Part shown: positions 1-11,850 of the stretch, one piece after another
How the letters are laid out: each line of letters starts with the position of its first letter
How positions within the stretch are numbered: the first letter of the stretch is position 1
NCBI GenBank assembly: GCA_032622095.1
Contig: CP136069.1
Location: 153,811,043-153,875,042, forward strand
Origin: Siphonodentalium dalli
Taxonomy: Eukaryota; Mollusca; Scaphopoda; Gadilida; Siphonodentaliidae
Length of the DNA: 64,000 bases
Direction of reading: 5' to 3'
Position numbers and translations under genes: made by a program
The notes under the pieces: generated by a model
Databases searched by the model: none
What the model was told of the DNA's origin: nothing
The model's input: only the letters and a program-made list of their open reading frames with translations

Positions 1-1103
1 TCACACTTGATCGATATTCTAAAAATCTAGAAGAATCCATCGATAACTTGGGTTAAGCAAATTTATTTTGCCTAACTAGGCTGTGCCACGATTAATCGAC
101 TAACCTTCGACTGGTACGACACTCGACGGTTATTTCCTTTAGTCGATAATCGTTCAAGACGGTTGGTGGAGTATGCATGTGCTATGAGCCGTGCCCATAC
201 CTGTGAGGAAGTTCACGCAACTGAATAACAGTTTTGCAGCACAATATATCATAACATACCACCCTAGATGCATTAATTTCATTAAAGAAGCCGTTCCTAT
301 TCTTTGAAGATTACCGCCAGACGTCGGCTGCGACACCAAAGACATAGGTCGCCAAATGCCGCTTCCTTCGCAGCATTGTCTTTGAAGTCCCAGCAGACGT
401 TTGTCTGTCATTTTTAAACTTTAACAATTCTGACTTTCTCATTCCTATATTGAATAGCAACTTGCAGGATTTACTGGACATTTTAATCCGTGAGATATTT
501 CTCTTACTAATTATTAGTGCTACTGTGTCTCATATATACATTCGCCAGAGTGGGTAACGTATATAATAAACCATTAATTTGTTTTAATTATTACTTGCAA
601 CATTTTCATATACAAGTCTCAGGTTATGAATGACAGCACCATGTTATGAATAATTACGATTGAATCCGAAACGTCATGCTTTAGTTAAATTAGCAGACGT
701 AAATTCACACTCCCAATTTTGAGGCACCGTTTGCACTGACTGACCTTTGTGAAAATTATATTTGCAATAAACATGTGGTAAACAAAAAGTGAGTTCTAAT
801 CGCCACGTTGTGACAATGTCTCGAGGTCATTCATGTGTATTAAGTTGGTGAACTGCGACCACGAGTGAACGATATAGCTCTAAAAATTTGCGGTACTTAT
901 GTTGTGCCAGCAGTTATAAAATAAACACTGTCACGCGATGACACATTGAGGACATGTAAGGAGAACTGTGCGATCATGCATGAACGAAATGCACATCGTC
1001 ACCTTTGATGTTCGGATAACATTGGCAGAAATTGTGCAATTCAACAGGCGGAGAGGAGGGGAGACCGAAAGAATAACGGTTGAGCAATACAAAAACTAAA
1101 CAG

Positions 1104-1349
1104 ATAAGTCTTCAACCTTGAAGGAGATAGAAGACTCGTTCAGTCCATTGGAAAAGGCATTATGTACGATGTTTTCCAGAGTTGAAATACGAGGGAAAAA
1201 GGGGCGTACTGTTCCTGTGCTAATTACAAAGCGGTGTGAGCAGAGCATCGATTTGTTGCTAATATTCCAAACGGAAGCAGGAGTTCATGATGAAAATCCT
1301 TATGTTTTCGCTAGATCAAATTTCGATTCACGAAATTCCACCAGAAGTG
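1104..1349 (+). CDS. Tyrosine recombinase (Crypton-like) catalytic exon, array copy 1
   Basis: The exon starts after an AG acceptor (1102-1103) in phase 1 and reads through about 80 codons. Motifs seen include EKALCTMF, RVEIRGKKGRTVPVLIT and ENPYVFA. These resemble the part of a tyrosine recombinase catalytic domain around the RGK(K/R)GR-VPVLLT strand in Crypton-derived proteins of invertebrates and fish (family knowledge, not searched). The frame stays open beyond 1349 to 1417, but from 1350 it reads MITE sequence, so the exon is broken there. The uninterrupted 3' half lies at 8357. Homology is likely; function of this copy is unlikely. Confidence 0.72.
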
Positions 1350-1530
1350 ACAGTGACCCCGACATGACCTTGACCTTGAAAATTATCAATTCAAGGTCAA
1401 ATCGGGTAAAATATTGAAAAACCCAATATTAACTCATTGAAAAACACAAACAAAACATAAAACATTGTCATGTTTCTGACCAAGCACGCCAGTGGCGGGC
1501 TAACCTGCTAGTTATATATATATTAATAGT
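1350..1530. mobile_element. MITE-like insertion in the recombinase exon (repeated in every unit)
   Basis: From 1350 the sequence departs from the uninterrupted exon at 8357-8420. It carries gaccccgacatgaccttgac near the left and gcgggctaacctgctagtta at the right. A diverged copy lies in opposite orientation at 47635-47815, which supports a mobile repeat rather than exon sequence. The same insertion sits at about 3518-3698, 5687-5867 and 7854-8034, so it preceded the tandem amplification. Exact ends are uncertain. Confidence 0.65.
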
Positions 1531-3271
1531 TTAATGGGAGTTTAGTGTGAAAACTAAATATTCAGAATTCCTGACATCATGTGACATGGCTTGTTTTTTT
1601 TTCTTATTAACTGGTTCAGTGCTGAAAGCCCATATTTGGACCCTATGTAAGAGTGCTGTAAGCCCAGATATGGGCTTTGGTAATTACACTGTCTTGTTTA
1701 GTCTACTCTTGTTTAGTTTAATCATTTAAATAGCGTTTGTCGGGTAATATTTCAGTAATATTGTTACATATATAATTAAATTGGGACATTGTGAAGTTTG
1801 AATGGATGCCGACCAATAAAATTGTCAGAAAAGGTACTTCTATCGCGAACAGTTTGAGAAAAATTACAAATGTTTTGCTCAATGACGCGCTGTCCCTCTA
1901 TATACACCCCTGCTATATTCACAGGCCTTTAAAAATTGCACGAACGTCCATTTCGTTCGAGCGAACTCATCCTGACGTAACCGGTTTTCACATTACCGAC
2001 TACAACACGAAAACATCAAATACTTTTGAGCCCTCCAGTGAGCTTCGGATTTTGTTTAATGACAATAGAAGACAACAAACAATGGAAATCCATAATATAA
2101 AGATAAAACACATGTAACTGTTTTGATCACACCAGTTATACATTCTATGACTGAACATGTACAGTATTCACACTTGATCGATATTCTAAAAATCTAGAAG
2201 AATCCATCGATAACTTGGGTTAAGCAAATTTATTTTGCCTAACTAGGCTGTGCCACGATTAATCGACTAACCTTCGACTGGTACGACACTCGACGGTTAT
2301 TTCCTTTAGTCGATAATCGTTCAAGACGGTTGGTGGAGTATGCATGTGCTATGAGCCGTGCCCATACCTGTGAGGAAGTTCACGCAACTGAATAACAGTT
2401 TTGCAGCACAATATATCATAACATACCACCCTAGATGCATTAATTTCATTAAAGAAGCCGTTCCTATTCTTTGAAGATTACCGCCAGACGTCGGCTGCGA
2501 CACCAAAGACATAGGTCGCCAAATGCCGCTTCCTTCGCAGCATTGTCTTTGAAGTCCCAGCAGACGTTTGTCTGTCATTTTTAAACTTTAACAATTCTGA
2601 CTTTCTCATTCCTATATTGAATAGCAACTTGCAGGATTTACTGGACATTTTAATCCGTGAGATATTTCTCTTACTAATTATTAGTGCTACTGTGTCTCAT
2701 ATATACATTCGCCAGAGTGGGTAACGTATATAATAAACCATTAATTTGTTTTAATTATTACTTGCAACATTTTCATATACAAGTCTCAGGTTATGAATGA
2801 CAGCACCATGTTATGAATAATTACGATTGAATCCGAAACGTCATGCTTTAGTTAAATTAGCAGACGTAAATTCACACTCCCAATTTTGAGGCACCGTTTG
2901 CACTGACTGACCTTTGTGAAAATTATATTTGCAATAAACATGTGGTAAACAAAAAGTGAGTTCTAATCGCCACGTTGTGACAATGTCTCGAGGTCATTCA
3001 TGTGTATTAAGTTGGTGAACTGCGACCACGAGTGAACGATATAGCTCTAAAAATTTGCGGGTACTTATGTTGTGCCAGCAGTTATAAAATAAACACTGTC
3101 ACGCGATGACACATTGAGGACATGTAAGGAGAACTGTGCGATCATGCGTGAACGAAATGCACATCGTCACCTTTGATGTTCGGATAACATTGGCAGAAAT
3201 TGTGCAATTCAACAGGCGGAGAGGAGGGGAGACCGAAAGAATAACGGTTGAGCAATACAAAAACTAAACAG

Positions 3272-3517
3272 ATAAGTCTTCAACCTTGAAGGAGATAGAA
3301 GACTCGTTCAGTCCATTGGAAAAGGCATTATGTACGATGTTTTCCAGAGTTGAAATACGAGGGAAAAAGGGGCGTACTGTTCCTGTGCTAATTACAAAGC
3401 GGTGTGAGCAGAGCATCGATTTGTTGCTAATATTCCAAACGGAAGCAGGAGTTCATGATGAAAATCCTTATGTTTTCGCTAGATCAAATTTCGATTCACG
3501 AAATTCCACCAGAAGTG
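3272..3517 (+). CDS. Tyrosine recombinase catalytic exon, array copy 2
   Basis: Same exon as at 1104-1349, in the second tandem unit, with the same predicted residues and the same MITE directly after it. No copy-specific damage is visible. Confidence 0.7.
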
Positions 3518-5440
3518 ACAGTGACCCCGACATGACCTTGACCTTGAAAATTATCAATTCAAGGTCAAATCGGGTAAAATATTGAAAAACCCAATATTAA
3601 CTCATTGAAAAACACAAACAAAACATAAAACATTGTCATGTTTCTGACCAAGCACGCCAGTGGCGGGCTAACCTGCTAGTTATATATATATTAATAGTTT
3701 AATGGGAGTTTAGTGTGAAAACTAAATATTCAGAATTCCTGACATCATGTGACATGGCTTGTTTTTTTTTCTTATTAACTGGTTCAGTGCTGAAAGCCCA
3801 TATTTGGACCCTATGTAAGAGTGCTGTAAGCCCAGATATGGGCTTTGGTAATTACACTGTCTTGTTTAGTCTACTCTTGTTTAGTTTAATCATTTAAATA
3901 GCGTTTGTCGGGTAATATTTCAGTAATATTGTTACATATATAATTAAATTGGGACATTGTGAAGTTTGAATGGATGCCGACCAATAAAATTGTCAGAAAA
4001 GGTACTTCTATCGCGAACAGTTTGAGAAAAATTACAAATGTTTTGCTCAATGACGCGCTGTCCCTCTATATACACCCCTGCTATATTCACAGGCCTTTAA
4101 AAATTGCACGAACGTCCATTTCGTTCGAGCGAACTCATCCTGACGTAACCGGTTTTCACATTACCGACTACAACACGAAAACATCAAATACTTTTGAGCC
4201 CTCCAGTGAGCTTCGGATTTTGTTTAATGACAATAGAAGACAACAAACAATGGAAATCCATAATATAAAGATAAAACACATGTAACTGTTTTGATCACAC
4301 CAGTTATACATTCTATGACTGAACATGTACAGTATTCACACTTGATCGATATTCTAAAAATCTAGAAGAATCCATCGATAACTTGGGTTAAGCAAATTTA
4401 TTTTGCCTAACTAGGCTGTGCCACGATTAATCGACTAACCTTCGACTGGTACGACACTCGACGGTTATTTCCTTTAGTCGATAATCGTTCAAGACGGTTG
4501 GTGGAGTATGCATGTGCTATGAGCCGTGCCCATACCTGTGAGGAAGTTCACGCAACTGAATAACAGTTTTGCAGCACAATATATCATAACATACCACCCT
4601 AGATGCATTAATTTCATTAAAGAAGCCGTTCCTATTCTTTGAAGATTACCGCCAGACGTCGGCTGCGACACCAAAGACATAGGTCGCCAAATGCCGCTTC
4701 CTTCGCAGCATTGTCTTTGAAGTCCCAGCAGACGTTTGTCTGTCATTTTTAAACTTTAACAATTCTGACTTTCTCATTCCTATATTGAATAGCAACTTGC
4801 AGGATTTACTGGACATTTTAATCCGTGAGATATTTCTCTTACTAATTATTAGTGCTACTGTGTCTCATATATACATTCGCCAGAGTGGGTAACGTATATA
4901 ATAAACCATTAATTTGTTTTAATTATTACTTGCAACATTTTCATATACAAGTCTCAGGTTATGAATGACAGCACCATGTTATGAATAATTACGATTGAAT
5001 CCGAAACGTCATGCTTTAGTTAAATTAGCAGACGTAAATTCACACTCCCAATTTTGAGGCACCGTTTGCACTGACTGACCTTTGTGAAAATTATATTTGC
5101 AATAAACATGTGGTAAACAAAAAGTGAGTTCTAATCGCCACGTTGTGACAATGTCTCGAGGTCATTCATGTGTATTAAGTTGGTGAACTGCGACCACGAG
5201 TGAACGATATAGCTCTAAAAATTTGCGGGGTACTTATGTTGTGCCAGCAGTTATAAAATAAACACTGTCACGCGATGACACATTGAGGACATGTAAGGAG
5301 AACTGTGCGATCATGCGTGAACGAAATGCACATCGTCACCTTTGATGTTCGGATAACATTGGCAGAAATTGTGCAATTCAACAGGCGGAGAGGAGGGGAG
5401 ACCGAAAGAATAACGGTTGAGCAATACAAAAACTAAACAG

Positions 5441-5686
5441 ATAAGTCTTCAACCTTGAAGGAGATAGAAGACTCGTTCAGTCCATTGGAAAAGGCATTAT
5501 GTACGATGTTTTCCAGAGTTGAAATACGAGGGAAAAAGGGGCGTACTGTTCCTGTGCTAATTACAAAGCGGTGTGAGCAGAGCATCGATTTGTTGCTAAT
5601 ATTCCAAACGGAAGCAGGAGTTCATGATGAAAATCCTTATGTTTTCGCTAGATCAAATTTCGATTCACGAAATTCCACCAGAAGTG
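5441..5686 (+). CDS. Tyrosine recombinase catalytic exon, array copy 3
   Basis: Same exon as at 1104-1349, in the third tandem unit, again identical in translation and MITE-interrupted. Confidence 0.7.
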
Positions 5687-7607
5687 ACAGTGACCCCGAC
5701 ATGACCTTGACCTTGAAAATTATCAATTCAAGGTCAAATCGGGTAAAATATTGAAAAACCCAATATTAACTCATTGAAAAACACAAACAAAACATAAAAC
5801 ATTGTCATGTTTCTGACCAAGCACGCCAGTGGCGGGCTAACCTGCTAGTTATATATATATTAATAGTTTAATGGGAGTTTAGTGTGAAAACTAAATATTC
5901 AGAATTCCTGACATCATGTGACATGGCTTGTTTTTTTTTCTTATTAACTGGTTCAGTGCTGAAAGCCCATATTTGGACCCTATGTAAGAGTGCTGTAAGC
6001 CCAGATATGGGCTTTGGTAATTACACTGTCTTGTTTAGTCTACTCTTGTTTAGTTTAATCATTTAAATAGCGTTTGTCGGGTAATATTTCAGTAATATTG
6101 TTACATATATAATTAAATTGGGACATTGTGAAGTTTGAATGGATGCCGACCAATAAAATTGTCAGAAAAGGTACTTCTATCGCGAACAGTTTGAGAAAAA
6201 TTACAAATGTTTTGCTTAATGACGCGCTGTCCCTCTATATACACCCCTGCTATATTCACAGGCCTTTAAAAATTGCACGAACGTCCATTTCGTTCGAGCG
6301 AACTCATCCTGACGTAACCGGTTTTCACATTACCGACTACAACACGAAAACATCAAATACTTTTGAGCCCTCCAGTGAGCTTCGGATTTTGTTTAATGAC
6401 AATAGAAGACAACAAACAATGGAAATCCATAATATAAAGATAAAACACATGTAACTGTTTTGATCACACCAGTTATACATTCTATGACTGAACATGTACA
6501 GTATTCACACTTGATCGATATTCTAAAAATCTAGAAGAATCCATCGATAACTTGGGTTAAGCAAATTTATTTTGCCTAACTAGGCTGTGCCACGATTAAT
6601 CGACTAACCTTCGACTGGTACGACACTCGACGGTTATTTCCTTTAGTCAATAATCGTTCAAGACGGTTGGTGGAGTATGCATGTGCTATGAGCCGTGCCC
6701 ATACCTGTGAGGAAGTTCACGCAACTGAATAACAGTTTTGCAGCACAATATATCATAACATACCACCCTAGATGCATTAATTTCATTAAAGAAGCCGTTC
6801 CTATTCTTTGAAGATTACCGCCAGACGTCGGCTGCGACACCAAAGACATAGGTCGCCAAATGCCGCTTCCTTCGCAGCATTGTCTTTGAAGTCCCAGCAG
6901 ACGTTTGTCTGTCATTTTTAAACTTTAACAATTCTGACTTTCTCATTCCTATATTGAATAGCAACTTGCAGGATTTACTGGACATTTTAATCCGTGAGAT
7001 ATTTCTCTTACTAATTATTAGTGCTACTGTGTCTCATATATACATTCGCCAGAGTGGGTAACGTATATAATAAACCATTAATTTGTTTTAATTATTACTT
7101 GCAACATTTTCATATACAAGTCTCAGGTTATGAATGACAGCACCATGTTATGAATAATTACGATTGAATCCGAAACGTCATGCTTTAGTTAAATTAGCAG
7201 ACGTAAATTCACACTCCCAATTTTGAGGCACCGTTTGCACTGACTGACCTTTGTGAAAATTATATTTGCAATAAACATGTGGTAAACAAAAAGTGAGTTC
7301 TAATCGCCACGTTGTGACAATGTCTCGAGGTCATTCATGTGTATTAAGTTGGTGAACTGCGACCACGAGTGAACGATATAGCTCTAAAAATTTGCGGTAC
7401 TTATGTTGTGCCAGCAGTTATAAAATAAACACTGTCACGCGATGACACATTGAGGACATGTAAGGAGAACTGTGCGATCATGCGTGAACGAAATGCACAT
7501 CGTCACCTTTGATGTTCGGATAACATTGGCAGAAATTGTGCAATTCAACAGGCGGAGAGGAGGGGAGACCGAAAGAATAACGGTTGAGCAATACAAAAAC
7601 TAAACAG

Positions 7608-7853
7608 ATAAGTCTTCAACCTTGAAGGAGATAGAAGACTCGTTCAGTCCATTGGAAAAGGCATTATGTACGATGTTTTCCAGAGTTGAAATACGAGGGA
7701 AAAAGGGGCGTACTGTTCCTGTGCTAATTACAAAGCGGTGTGAGCAGAGCATCGATTTGTTGCTAATATTCCAAACGGAAGCAGGAGTTCATGATGAAAA
7801 TCCTTATGTTTTCGCTAGATCAAATTTCGATTCACGAAATTCCACCAGAAGTG
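7608..7853 (+). CDS. Tyrosine recombinase catalytic exon, array copy 4
   Basis: Same exon in the last, truncated unit. It is the copy nearest the rest of the gene: about 500 bases downstream the 3' half of this exon occurs again without the MITE (8357). If any copy is spliced to downstream exons, position makes this one the best candidate. Confidence 0.7.
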
Positions 7854-8356
7854 ATAGTGACCCCGACATGACCTTGACCTTGAAAATTATCAATTCAAGG
7901 TCAAATCGGGTAAAATATTGAAAAACCCAATATTAACTCATTGAAAAACACAAACAAAACATAAAACATTGTCATGTTTCTGACCAAGCACGCCAGTGGC
8001 GGGCTAACCTGCTAGTTATATATATATTAATAGTTTAATGGGAGTTTAGTGTGAAAACTAAATATTCAGAATTCCTGACATCATGTGACATGGCTTGTTT
8101 TTTTTTCTTATTAACTGGTTCAGTGCTGAAAGCCCATATTTGGACCCTATGTAAGAGTGCTGTAAGCCCAGATATGGGCTTTGGTAATTACACTGTCTTG
8201 TTTAGTCTACTCTTGTTTAGTTTAATCATTTAAATAGCGTTTGTCGGGTAATATTTCAGTAATATTGTTACATATATAATTAAATTGGGACATTGTGAAG
8301 TTTGAATGGATGCCGACCAATAAAATTGTCAGAAAGGTACTTCTATCGCGAACAGT

Positions 8357-8638
8357 TTGATGAAAATCCTTATGTTTTCGCTAGATCAAATTTCGATTCA
8401 CGAACTTCCACCAGAAGTGCTGACGCTATGAGGAGGTTTTCTAAAGAAGCAGATTTAAAATTTCCTGGTTCGATAACCAGCACAAAGTTAAGGAAACATG
8501 TAGCGACCGTGTCACAGATATTGAACCTCAGCAATTAGCAGGATTTGGAAACTATGGCAGAGTTCATGGGTCACGACATGGAAGTGCATAAAACATTTTA
8601 CCGTTTATCACAGGAGACAATTCAGGTTGTCAGGATGG
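8357..8638 (+). pseudogene. Tyrosine recombinase catalytic C-terminal exon with in-frame stop
   Basis: The frame holds ENPYVFARSNFDSR, then STKLRKHVAT, then a TAG stop after ILNLSN, then MAEFMGHD and HKTFYRL. The R-K-H box, the GHD box and the following FYRL tyrosine match the Arg-His...Gly-His...Tyr order of tyrosine recombinases. The TAG near 8536 falls between the two boxes where relatives have an ordinary residue. A donor GGGTAGA at 8639 ends the exon in phase 1, matching the next exon at 10220. The left edge is a junction with the tandem array: unit sequence ending gaacagtttga meets this exon at tgaaaatcc. The stop makes the gene a probable pseudogene unless read through or edited. Confidence 0.75.
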
Positions 8639-8639
8639 G

Positions 8640-10219
8640 TAGATTATTACATTTGTGACAGATTTCAAGTCATGACTTCCTTATTTTTCATGGAAGCCGC
8701 CATTTGCAATTGGGAGATAACTCTTGATCGCATCTACTGTCTAACTTAAGTGTTTTCTAAAATATCGCACTGATTGTGTTAAATCTTTATAAATGATTTA
8801 TTTACGGCAAAATGATTTGAGATGGGTTCACATTCTTCCTCCCAGAAAAGTGCATTTATATTACATATCTATTTTTCAATATAGTGTGGTGAATGTTGAG
8901 GTACACGTGGACTGTGCACATGTGTTTTGTTGACTATTGTTGTTATGAATGATCACGTCAAAGGTCAGAGTATCAGGTGACCGAATCCAGGATGCTGAGT
9001 GGCGCACGGACTGAGCGAAAGAAGGTTTCCGTGGCGCGGAAGAATACATCTCTCTATCGATCTCTTGTGGTAATGTTTCTTGTGAGGAACAGTCGCATGT
9101 TGTTCTAATCTAAGTTGTTCGGACTTTAAACAGTTTTATAGGACGTTGGCCGATATCCAACACTCATCAATACTTATTCATATACGCCATCAAGGAAAAC
9201 GACACGGACTCGCCCTCCAGATTCACGACAACTCTAAACGGACCAAACAGAATACAGACGAGCAGATTAGGTGAGACATCTTTTCTTGACCCCTTCTCTG
9301 CCCCGTTTGTGTTTCATGATTGGGTATAAACGCAATATTAATCAGTAGTTATGCTTTGTCACATACAGACTCATAGGCAAAGTTATAACAATGGCGCTGC
9401 TTTATATATACTTTATATATTAAGTATATTTTTTATATTTCTATACTTAATCAAAACCTCTGGTATACAACACCTCACTTGGTGCTCTATGCTAGAAGAT
9501 TACTCTGTATATTTTATTGCATTTGGGTATGCTTGATTCAGTGCTTCCACAGTGCTTGATTAGATCTTAACTTGATCACATATCGTACGTAACGATGAGA
9601 TCATGTTTTATCTTATCTCGGGCTTAATGGATTCGATCTTAACTTGGTCACAAATCGTACGTAGCGATTAGATCATGTTTGATCTTATCTCTTCACAGAA
9701 GATGGCTGCCAGAATGGCCTAACTTCTTGTGGTATCGTTCCTGGTATAAACTTTTGGTTTCCCGGCCTAGACCTAGTTGGGGAACACTTTAAATGGCTCT
9801 TTATTAAATCTGAATCTTTATTAAAATAGCATGGCTTCCTTTAAAGCAACAACACTATTTATCAAGCATCAAATAGTTTCCAATCGTTCACCTTGGTGGC
9901 AGGTCTTGCAATGTTAAGGGCTCGCCTTTTCCACTGCAAGGAGTTGAACCTAGTTAAACTTCTGGAACATACCATAGTGATCTAGAGTATGGATAATGTG
10001 TATAGAGATTATGATGGATAGATTAAGTTTCAGCAATTTACTTGGTTTCTTATATTTAGTTAATATTTATATTTCGTTGAACATTTATATTTTGGATTTA
10101 TGTTGAGTTTGTGGAATGTTTAATTACGTTATGAATAAATAATATATAATTTGACCAATAGTTCAGTCTGAATAAATCCGAAGAGAAAAGGAAATTAATG
10201 TTCGGTTCTAGGCCTCTAG
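8640..10219. other. Intron-like noncoding stretch with a short direct repeat
   Basis: No convincing exon seen. A repeat of about 55 bases occurs twice (about 9566-9619 and 9637-9691), containing cgtacgtaacgat and ending gatcttatctc. The rest is AT-rich unique-looking sequence. Confidence 0.6.
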
Positions 10220-10339
10220 AAACTAGTCACGTTAGCAGTCGAACCGTTACACATGCGTTTGACCAGGGCACTGTAGGAAAATATAGCGGGAAATCGCTCG
10301 ATGAAATACCAGTGGAAGACACAGACTATGTGGAAGAAG
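10220..10339 (+). CDS. Recombinase gene linker exon (GKSLDEI motif)
   Basis: This 120-base exon begins after tctag (phase 1) and ends at a GG|GTAATT donor (phase 1), so it joins in frame to 8638 upstream. Its product contains GKYSGKSLDEIPVED. The second recombinase gene in the window has KGKGLDEIDPE at the same place after its catalytic tyrosine (near 59395), which supports this as the conserved segment following the catalytic domain. Downstream it is phase-compatible with both 11010 and 14327. An acceptor at 10238 is possible but out of phase with 8638. Confidence 0.65.
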
Positions 10340-10674
10340 GTAATTTCATCTATACTTAAAATTGACTTTGAACCTTACAGCATTATGAGCCTACGATGAA
10401 CTTTTGGCATCATAATTTTCAAAAGTGGCATACATTTTATTACACCAACATGAGGTAATACTTATAATCAGACTGAAGGATCTACCTCAGCATGTTTGTA
10501 TCTTGAAGTGTGTGCTGTGGAGCAAATTTCCAGAACTTGGTTAAGAAACATAATGAAATTATCTCTTTGATGACTGGAGAAGCATTGACGGATCATTATC
10601 CCAGGAAAAGTTAAGATAATATTATCAGGACATTTCTCCCGTAGATGAGGCATTGTTATTATTTGTCTATTTTT

Positions 10675-10707
10675 TATGTTTACCCATACCATAGTATGGT
10701 AAACATA
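10675..10707. repeat. 33-bp near-palindrome shared with 63642-63674
   Basis: The sequence runs from tatgttt through atagtat to aaacata and is almost its own reverse complement. The same palindrome with the adjoining gtcgac recurs in opposite orientation at 63642-63674, inside a MITE, so it is probably part of a dispersed hairpin repeat. Confidence 0.75.
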
Positions 10708-11009
10708 ATGTCGACCTTCGGATTGATATAGGAGACCTCCATAATATAAAGATATATAAGATCAAATATAACATTTGTTGGTCAATATCCACAACTTTGG
10801 ATGGATGAAAACAATTATCTCAGTCTCAGGTAAAAGACTAACAACCGATTCTGAGTTTTACCTGTTGTAATAAAATGATTATTATTGTTACTTTGTGTCC
10901 CTTAATTAATTAGGGCATTACTGTAGTTAAGGCATCTGAAGCCTCTAAACTTTTACTTTATAGTGGGGTCACAAGCAGGTTGATAACATATAATGTCTTC
11001 TCTTTCCAG

Positions 11010-11810
11010 GTTTGAATTTGATGCCAATGACAAATACAGGTAACAGCACAGAGGTAATTGATGCGTTGGAAGATGCATATGCAGACCCTAAAGCTATTAA
11101 CCCAACAGCATGTATATCACCCTACAATGAACAAAATACAAATGTTCTGGGTACGGGTACATACATGTATACCACACTTGAAAATGTTGTATTTTCAAAT
11201 GACAACAGCAATTCACCCAATGATACATCAGAAACAAATAATATCTTGATTGATTTGGTCGAAAGGGTAAAGGAATTGGGGGAGAGCATGGGTCAATTAC
11301 TGGAGAGAATGGGTAGAATCGAACAGCGAGTGGGGAAACTGGAAGAGGTTGTCAAGCGTAAGCGGGCGGTGGCCCACAGGAATGAATCCCTTGCTCCACC
11401 AGAAAATGATATACCTGTACCTACATCTGCAATTCAAAAACCACGACACATCACAACCATACATCACAGTTGTGGTAAATGATATGATGTCTGTGGGTTC
11501 TACAGACCCAGAGCATTCAATTAAAATAAATATGGGCCGATATGCCGAGCTGATCAAAACATCAACTGCACCACAAAAATTATTATATAAACTTCTAGAT
11601 TGCTTTTATTACAAAAGAGGACATGGCTGAATCAAATGTTTCAGGTAAATCGAAAACCCAAATTAAAAAGGTACTAGATAAAACAACAGTTTCCTCAATC
11701 ATCCAACACACGAAATTTAATTTCCCACTTTTAGCCAGTTGACTGATAATGAAATAAATCAACTGATCAACAGCAAATGCCGGAAATTAAAGAAAACCAT
11801 TGAAAATTGA
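11010..11810 (+). pseudogene. Coiled-coil plus BEN-domain gene, frameshifted
   Basis: A consensus acceptor (tctctttccag) precedes 11010. The first frame, open to 11482, is acidic and Ser/Asn-rich and then forms a heptad-like coiled coil (LVERVKELGESMGQLLERMG). In a second frame (to 11630) the product contains MGRYAELIK and QKLLYKLLDCFYY. In a third frame come ESNVSGKS, KKVLDKTTVSSI and FNFPLL (to about 11740), and then, shifted again, INSKCRKLKK ending at 11808-11810. In that order these resemble a BEN domain (P-x-LL..LL..LF, SNVSGK, LD...V..I, FP; family knowledge). At least three frame changes are needed, so this is a decayed gene. The acceptor is phase-compatible with the exon ending at 10339, so it was either an alternative 3' exon of the recombinase gene or a separate gene in its intron. 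Confidence 0.65.
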
Positions 11811-11850
11811 GCACACTGTTACTTGTCGCATACAATAATAGGATAGTGTT

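Larger units (their letters stand above)
1..8356. repeat. Tandem array of 2.17-kb units, four copies
   Basis: The same segment repeats with starts at 1, 2168, 4336 and 6505; the last copy stops near 8356. Unit lengths of 2167, 2168 and 2169 differ mainly by a G run that reads gcgg, gcggg, gcgggg and gcgg in successive copies (near 890, 3060, 5228, 7396). Only a few other substitutions are visible, for example catgcatg versus catgcgtg near 977, and tcaataatcg in copy 4 versus tcgataatcg. Such low divergence implies recent duplication or homogenisation. Each unit contains one recombinase exon with a MITE at its 3' side. The array begins at the window edge and may extend leftwards. Because the copies are so alike, their number in an assembly should be treated with caution. 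Confidence 0.97.

Noticed and set aside
154-411. 85-codon minus-strand frame repeated in each tandem unit
   Set aside because: Identical only because the unit is duplicated; no splice context, domain or coding bias, and it lies in apparent intron sequence.
1791-2117. 108-codon frame repeated in the first three tandem units
   Set aside because: Starts at a non-ATG codon and has no recognisable domain; the frame is broken in the fourth unit by the array junction. Treated as chance.
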